NCBI GenBank assembly: GCA_023416315.1
Contig: JAEZIA010000016.1
Span: 1-54,001, forward strand
DNA from: Actinomycetes bacterium
Lineage (GTDB): Bacteria > Actinomycetota > Actinomycetes > Mycobacteriales > Mycobacteriaceae
Direction of reading: 5' to 3'
Length of the DNA: 54,001 nt
In this document: piece by piece, positions 49,758 through 54,001 of the stretch
How positions within the stretch are numbered: position 1 is the stretch's first letter
Layout: each line of letters starts with the position of its first letter
Translations under genes and position numbers: made by a program
The notes under the pieces: generated by a model
The model's database searches: none
Seen by the model: only the letters and a program-made list of their open reading frames with translations
What the model was told of the DNA's origin: nothing

Positions 49758-49904
49758 GCGGCGGTATCCATTCGATGTCGCTTGTCGGCCGCTAGCCAGG
49801 CGCAGCGCACGCAGGCGCAGCATCTACCCAGCTCAACCAGGGTTATACGACAAGGGTACCGAGGAACTTAGCCACGCTATATGACTGTGGCGGACGTCAC
49901 CGGC

Positions 49905-50540
49905 TCAGTGGACGGCGCGCCACGCCTGTCCGTCGAGCAGCTGCAGGAACTGGTCGGTGATCCCGGTCACCCGGTCCTGATCGCCGACGAAGCCGGCGTA
50001 GAAACCGAGCCCCCACATCACTGCCATCAGCATCTCGGCGGCTGCCTCGATGTCGACGTCCGGTCGCACCTCGCCCGATTCGACGGCATCCTTGATGGCC
50101 GCCTTCACGTAGCCGCGGGCGAACTCCCGCGAATCGTGGTTGGACTCGGCCAACTCCGGATGTCGCTCGGATTCCAGCACCGAGGTCACCAGGAAGGCCG
50201 CCACCGAGCGGTCCTGACCCTGGGCGTGGACGGCCGCCTCGATGAAGACACGGATCCGTCCCGCCAGCGTGCTCTCACGCTGCGACTGGTGCACGGCGGA
50301 CTCGATCACCGCGGCGTTCGTCTGGTCGACGACCTCTTGGTAGAGCAGCCGTTTGCTGGCGAAGTAGTGATTGATCGCAGGTCGGGTCAGGTCGGCACGG
50401 ATCGCGATTGCCTGGAAGGTGGCAGCGTCATATCCCAATTCGCTGAACACCTCACGGGCGGCGCGCATGATGCGCTCTCGCGTTTCCGCTGCCTTAGCTG
50501 CTGGGGGGCGACCCGGGCCCCGACTCGCTGTATGCGGCAC
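49905..50540 (-). CDS. TetR-family regulator with operator over its start
   Basis: A 211-aa TetR protein: helix-turn-helix about residues 20-65 (AAREVFSELGYDAATFQAIAI, recognition helix LTRPAINHYFASKRLLY) and a TetR_C-type ligand domain (about 85-205). GTG at 50540 was taken; TTG at 50546, two codons upstream, is equally possible and neither has a clear ribosome binding site. The start is embedded in a long inverted repeat, so it probably represses itself. Its gene follows the promoter region of the methyltransferase gene on the same strand. Confidence 0.88.
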   Translation of the reverse strand: MPHTASRGPGRPPAAKAAETRERIMRAAREVFSELGYDAATFQAIAIRADLTRPAINHYFASKRLLYQEVVDQTNAAVIESAVHQSQRESTLAGRIRVFIEAAVHAQGQDRSVAAFLVTSVLESERHPELAESNHDSREFARGYVKAAIKDAVESGEVRPDVDIEAAAEMLMAVMWGLGFYAGFVGDQDRVTGITDQFLQLLDGQAWRAVH

Positions 50541-50541
50541 A

Positions 50542-50578
50542 GTCAAAATTGTGCCACAACTTTCCGAATAATTTTGAC
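50542..50578. promoter_or_regulatory. Nested inverted repeats, candidate TetR operator
   Basis: GTCAAAATT (50542-50550) and its exact complement AATTTTGAC (50570-50578) lie 19 bp apart; inside the interval a second perfect palindrome, TTGTG-C-CACAA, spans 50549-50559. The set sits on the tetR start and would cover its promoter. Confidence 0.6.
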
Positions 50579-50804
50579 GGCAAACGACATTTGCTCAGGT
50601 CGACAAAATTAGAGATCTGTTCATATTCAGATAGACCTTCGGAATCCGTTGCCGGGGCGCTCGATCAGCCTGAAATCCGCGCCTGACATGCGGTTTCAGG
50701 TTCGGTTACCGGATGACGACAGTTGCGTCAAATATTTTCGCTGAGCAATTGGCACGAATATTCGCTATAACTGCATCTGCATGCGGAAGTTCGCCGTCGA
50801 GTGA
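50579..50804. other. AT-rich intergenic region without recognisable gene
   Basis: Together with the operator and hairpin on its sides this forms a gap of about 300 bp between the tetR start and the aldehyde dehydrogenase stop. It is noticeably AT-richer than the rest (for example 50735-50780). I find no ORF with a ribosome binding site; a small RNA cannot be excluded. Confidence 0.4.
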
Positions 50805-50832
50805 TAGCCAAGCTATTCGGAGAGCTTTGCTA
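50805..50832 (-). terminator. Hairpin after the aldehyde dehydrogenase gene
   Basis: TAGCCAAGCT (50805-50814) pairs with AGCTTTGCTA (50823-50832) at 9 of 10 positions around an 8-nt loop. It starts 17 nt downstream of the aldehyde dehydrogenase stop on the minus strand, a usual place for a terminator; no U-tract. Confidence 0.5.
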
Positions 50833-50849
50833 TAGGCGTTTTCAGCGCA

Positions 50850-52250
50850 TCAGAAGGCCTTGCGCATTAGCCTGATCGCACGATCAGTATACGGCGGGTA
50901 CATGAGTTTGAGGTCAAATTTCGTCGGTTTGGCGAGCACGGCGCGTCGGTGACTGAGGGTCTCGAAGCCCCACTTCCCGTGGTACGCGCCCATACCGCTG
51001 GCGCCCACCCCACCGAACGGCAGCTGCGGCACCAGGCAGTGCACGGCCACATGGTTGATGACGGCACCGCCCGAGGGCATCCGGTCGACCAGATCCCGCG
51101 CCGCCGACTGGGACGCCGTGAAGACATACAACGCCAGCGGCTTGGGCCTGCTGTTGACGAACGCGACGGCGGCATCCGGGGAATCCACCGCGATGATCGG
51201 CAGGATCGGGCCGAAGATCTCGTCGGACATCACCGGGTCGTCGGCGGGCGGGTCGACGATCACAGTGGGCTCGATCCGCAGCGCCGCGCGGTCCGACTGG
51301 CCGCCGGTGACGACGGTGCCGCTGGTCGCGCTGATCAGCGACACCAGCCGGTCGAACTGCCGCTCGTTGACGATCCGCAGCGACGGATCCTTTTCTTCGG
51401 CGCGGAACTCGGCGATCGTCGCCACGATCTTGTCGGCCAGCGTCGCCGCGATCGTGCGGTCGGCCAGCACGTAGTCCGGGGCGATGCAGGTCTGCCCGGA
51501 GTTCAGCATCTTGATCCAGGCGATCCGGCGGGCCGCCACGTCCAGGTCGGCGTCGGCGAGGACCACCACCGGGCTCTTGCCGCCCAACTCCAGCGTCACC
51601 GGCGTCAAGGTCGGCGCGGCGGCCGCCATGATCTTGCGACCGATCTCGGTGCCGCCGGTGAACAGCGCATGGTCGAAGCCCTGCGCCAGCAGCTCCTGGG
51701 TGACGGCCGCGTCGCCCTCGACCACGCGGATCGCCTGGGAGTCCAGGTACTCGGGCACCAGCCGCGCGATCAGGGCCGACGTCTCAGGTGCCAGCTCGGA
51801 CGGCTTGATCACCACACCGTCGCCGGCGGCGATCGCCGCCACCAGCGGCGCCATGCACAGATAGAAGGGATAGTTCCACGGGCCGATCACCAGGATCACG
51901 CCCAGCGGATCGAACTGCACCCAGGCCTTTCCGGGCTGCTGCGCCAGGGGCAGCCCGAACTTCTTCGGCTTCACCCACTTCTTCAGGTGCTTGCGTGCGA
52001 ACGCGGCTTCGGCCTTCGTCGAGCCGATGTCCCCCAGCCAGGCCTCGAACGGCGAGCGGCCCAGATCGCGGCCCAGCGCTTCGGCGATCTCCACCTCCCG
52101 TTCGTCACACATCCGCTCGACGGCGCGCAGCTGTTCGGAACGCCACGACAGCGAGCGGGTGCGGCCGCTGTTGAAGACGCGCCGCACATCGGCCAGCACG
52201 CCGGCGGCGCCGCCCTCGGTGGCGTGGTCACTTGTGATCTGGACAGTCAT
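50850..52250 (-). CDS. NAD(P)-dependent aldehyde dehydrogenase (Rv0147-like)
   Basis: A 466-aa aldehyde dehydrogenase of the ALDH3-like (fatty aldehyde) type. Cofactor and active-site features: IGPWNYPFYL (122-131), KPSELAPET (149-157), FTGGTEIGR (197-205), catalytic base E221 in LELGGKSP, nucleophile C255 in NSGQTCIAPDY, and the PFGGVGASGMG loop near the C-terminus. Probably oxidises long-chain or aromatic aldehydes to acids. ATG at 52250 is set by GAGGAG about 6 nt upstream. Divergent from a TetR gene that likely controls it. Confidence 0.92.
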   Translation of the reverse strand: MTVQITSDHATEGGAAGVLADVRRVFNSGRTRSLSWRSEQLRAVERMCDEREVEIAEALGRDLGRSPFEAWLGDIGSTKAEAAFARKHLKKWVKPKKFGLPLAQQPGKAWVQFDPLGVILVIGPWNYPFYLCMAPLVAAIAAGDGVVIKPSELAPETSALIARLVPEYLDSQAIRVVEGDAAVTQELLAQGFDHALFTGGTEIGRKIMAAAAPTLTPVTLELGGKSPVVVLADADLDVAARRIAWIKMLNSGQTCIAPDYVLADRTIAATLADKIVATIAEFRAEEKDPSLRIVNERQFDRLVSLISATSGTVVTGGQSDRAALRIEPTVIVDPPADDPVMSDEIFGPILPIIAVDSPDAAVAFVNSRPKPLALYVFTASQSAARDLVDRMPSGGAVINHVAVHCLVPQLPFGGVGASGMGAYHGKWGFETLSHRRAVLAKPTKFDLKLMYPPYTDRAIRLMRKAF

Positions 52251-52386
52251 GGGTACTCCTCGAATCGCTTCGGCTGATTCCAGCTTGCCCCAAGAGCGGT
52301 TCGGGGTCACCGGCCGCCCGTCGAACTTGGTCACGATCCTGCTTGTCACCACATTCGCAGCAGGGGTGCGCACTATCGTTTGACCC

Positions 52387-52947
52387 ATGGCAACCGTTGC
52401 CAACCGGGAGGCGTACTTCGAGACTGGTCTCGAGGTACTGGCCGACGTCGGTTATGGGGGGCTCAAACTGGCCGAAGTGTGCAACCGGCTCGGGGTGACA
52501 ACCGGGTCGTTCTACCACTATTTCGCGAGTTGGCCGGCCTACACGAGGGACCTGGTGTCGTACTGGGTGCAGGACCGGACGGTGCGGTTGATCAACGCGA
52601 TCCGCGAGGTTTCCGACCCCCGTCGCCGCATCGAGGCGATCATCGACGTCGGCCTGTCCCTGCCGCATGGGGCCGAGGCGGCGATCCGGTCGTGGAGTTC
52701 GGTCGACCCGCATGTGCTGGCGGTGCAGACCGAGGTGGACAAGGCGCGGCACAAGATTCTCTACGACTCCGCCGTCGAAATCGTCGCCGACGAGCGGCAA
52801 GCCGAGGTGTACGCCTCGTGGGCGGTCTATGTCTTCATCGGCTACGAGCAGGCCACGCTGCCACGGGAGCCGGGGACGTTCGCCTGGATCGCCCGCTACA
52901 TGCTCGACGCGCTGGACGCCGGCAGTTTCGCCAGCGTGCCCCAGTGA
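52387..52947 (+). CDS. TetR-family regulator (Rv0144-like)
   Basis: A 186-aa TetR protein: helix-turn-helix about residues 8-50 (GLEVLADVGYGGLKLAEVCNRLG, recognition helix VTTGSFYHYFASW) and a short ligand domain. ATG at 52387. It is divergent from the aldehyde dehydrogenase gene across 136 bp, the usual sign that it represses it. The first codons contain a perfect palindrome (52389-52401) that might be part of an operator. The FUSC gene follows after 4 nt and may be in the same transcript. Confidence 0.88.
   Translation: MATVANREAYFETGLEVLADVGYGGLKLAEVCNRLGVTTGSFYHYFASWPAYTRDLVSYWVQDRTVRLINAIREVSDPRRRIEAIIDVGLSLPHGAEAAIRSWSSVDPHVLAVQTEVDKARHKILYDSAVEIVADERQAEVYASWAVYVFIGYEQATLPREPGTFAWIARYMLDALDAGSFASVPQ
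52389..52401. promoter_or_regulatory. Palindrome at the tetR start codon
   Basis: GGCAAC-C-GTTGCC, perfect 6-bp arms, covers codons 2-5 of the tetR gene. Operators overlapping the start occur in TetR autoregulation, but within coding sequence this may be chance. Confidence 0.3.
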
Positions 52948-52951
52948 AAGC

Positions 52952-54001
52952 GTGTTGACACCGGCAGTCCTGTGGCGGCGGGCGGTCGAGCGGATCCGGA
53001 CGCGCGACCCCGAGAACGACGGTGCACGACGGGCCGCGCGCGCGGCGCTCGTCATCCCGGTCGCGGCGGCGGTCAGTTTTGGCGTCGGCGGATCGCAGAC
53101 GCCGCTGTTCACGATCTTCGGGTCGATCGCGCTGCTGATCGTGGTGGACTTCCCGGGCAATATGAACTCCCGCGCGCTGGCGTACGGCGGGCTGGGCTTC
53201 AACGGCGCCGTGCTGATCAGCGTCGGCACGCTGGTCGCGCCGATCCCGTGGCTGGCCGTTGCGCTCACGTTCGTCGTCGGGGCGGCCGTCTCGTTCTCCG
53301 GCGTGCTCAGCGAGACTATCGCCGCAGGTCAAAGGGCGACCTTGCTGACCTTCGTGCTTCCGGTGTGCACGCCGCCGGGTCCGCTCGGTGAGCGACTCCT
53401 CGGTTGGCTGATCGCTTTGGCGATCTGTGTGCCCGCCGCATTGTTCGTGTTTCCGCCCCGCCATCACGGCGAGCTGCGCGGGCATGCCGCCGCGGTGTGC
53501 GCGGCGCTGGCCGACCGGATCGAGGGCAGGGCGTCGGCCGCCGATGTCACCGCCGCGATGGACGCGCTGCGCGCAAATTTCCTGGGCGCCGCCTACCGCC
53601 CGGTGGCGCTGACCGCGGGCAGCCGTGCGCTGGTCCGCGTGGTCGACGACCTGCAATGGCTCTGCGATCGCGTCGCCGGCGACACCGGCGAGCTACTCGG
53701 CCCGATCAGTGCGCCGGTGGTGCGGGTGCTGCGGGACAGCGCCCAGGTTCTGCTGACCACCGACCCCGCCGCTCGGGACCGGGAGCGGGCGCTGCTGGCC
53801 GCGACGCTGACCGATCTGCGGACCGTCGCGGTCGGCACGTACCGCCAGGACATCGTCGACATCCTCGCCGAGCGCGACGACGAGGCGGCCGTCGCGCTGG
53901 GCCGCACCCTGCTCACCAGGCGCACCGTCGGCGCCGCGACCGGCGTGACCGGGCGGCTGATCGCCAGCGCCGCCGCCGCCGATGCGCGGCCGGTGTGGGC
54001 G
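52952..54001 (+). CDS. FUSC/aromatic-acid-exporter-like membrane protein, C-terminus cut by window edge
   Basis: An open frame of 350 codons from GTG at 52952 to the right edge without a stop. The first 170 residues hold about five to six membrane helices (ALVIPVAAAVSFGVGGSQTP, IFGSIALLIVVDFPG, ATLLTFVLPVCTPPG) and resemble the FUSC/ArAE family of inner-membrane transporters; the following part is soluble and helical (DALRANFLGAAYRPVALTAG), as in the family's cytoplasmic domain. Substrate unknown, perhaps aromatic acids or biocides. It follows the TetR gene by 4 nt and may be regulated with it. Confidence 0.82.
   Translation, partial: MLTPAVLWRRAVERIRTRDPENDGARRAARAALVIPVAAAVSFGVGGSQTPLFTIFGSIALLIVVDFPGNMNSRALAYGGLGFNGAVLISVGTLVAPIPWLAVALTFVVGAAVSFSGVLSETIAAGQRATLLTFVLPVCTPPGPLGERLLGWLIALAICVPAALFVFPPRHHGELRGHAAAVCAALADRIEGRASAADVTAAMDALRANFLGAAYRPVALTAGSRALVRVVDDLQWLCDRVAGDTGELLGPISAPVVRVLRDSAQVLLTTDPAARDRERALLAATLTDLRTVAVGTYRQDIVDILAERDDEAAVALGRTLLTRRTVGAATGVTGRLIASAAAADARPVWA

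Overview
The window is high-GC actinobacterial DNA, almost certainly from a non-tuberculous, probably fast-growing, Mycobacterium (Mycolicibacterium). The evidence is a complete mce1-type operon in its classical setting (fadD5, yrbE1A/B, mce1A-F, four Mce-associated genes, divergent GntR regulator mce1R) plus neighbours that match the Mycobacterium tuberculosis Rv0144-Rv0185 region: mgl (Rv0183), sigG, a pirin, TB18.5, fadE2-ptpB, pntAB and the Rv0147/Rv0148 dehydrogenases. Locus comparisons are from memory of these families; no search was run.

Layout. 1-5.97 kb: a cut PPOX-type flavoprotein, an HExxH metalloprotein, a DUF2786 protein, a lipoprotein with an alpha/beta-hydrolase fold that seems to lack its serine nucleophile, monoacylglycerol lipase, SigG, a Ddn-like F420 protein and L-lactate dehydrogenase. 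6.05-13.02 kb: a looser, less GC-rich insert bounded by two 37-bp copies of the 3' end of a ferritin-like gene. It carries a CYP125-like P450, a ketosteroid isomerase homologue with its three catalytic residues at the classical positions, an SDR, two luciferase-like flavoenzymes and a TIM-barrel protein, all on the minus strand, with a divergent TetR gene. I read it as an acquired steroid- or terpenoid-processing island. 13.02-19.9 kb: ferritin-like protein, hemophore-like protein, MarR/pirin pair, PQQ-type sugar dehydrogenase lipoprotein, GlsB-like membrane protein, phosphodiester glycosidase and an SDR.

19.9-34.4 kb: the mce1 lipid-import operon, read right to left: fadD5, yrbE1A, yrbE1B, mce1A-F, mam1A-D. 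Most junctions are 4-nt start/stop overlaps or abutting. mce1R faces it, with a 12-bp palindrome in between. 35.3-42.7 kb: TB18.5-like protein, TetR, a 36-codon small ORF, LtrA-like membrane protein, thioesterase, NarL-type two-component pair, a 56-aa putative secreted peptide with its own terminator, fadE2 and ptpB. 42.7-54.0 kb: DUF456 protein, transhydrogenase pntA/pntB (alpha subunit fused), EamA exporter, methyltransferase-SDR-haloacid dehalogenase group, TetR with an operator-like repeat over its start, aldehyde dehydrogenase with a divergent TetR, and a FUSC-type membrane protein cut by the right edge.

Together the native genes centre on fatty-acid/mycolate-lipid import, activation and beta-oxidation and on redox balance. 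I saw no rRNA, tRNA or CRISPR array, and no integrase or transposase.
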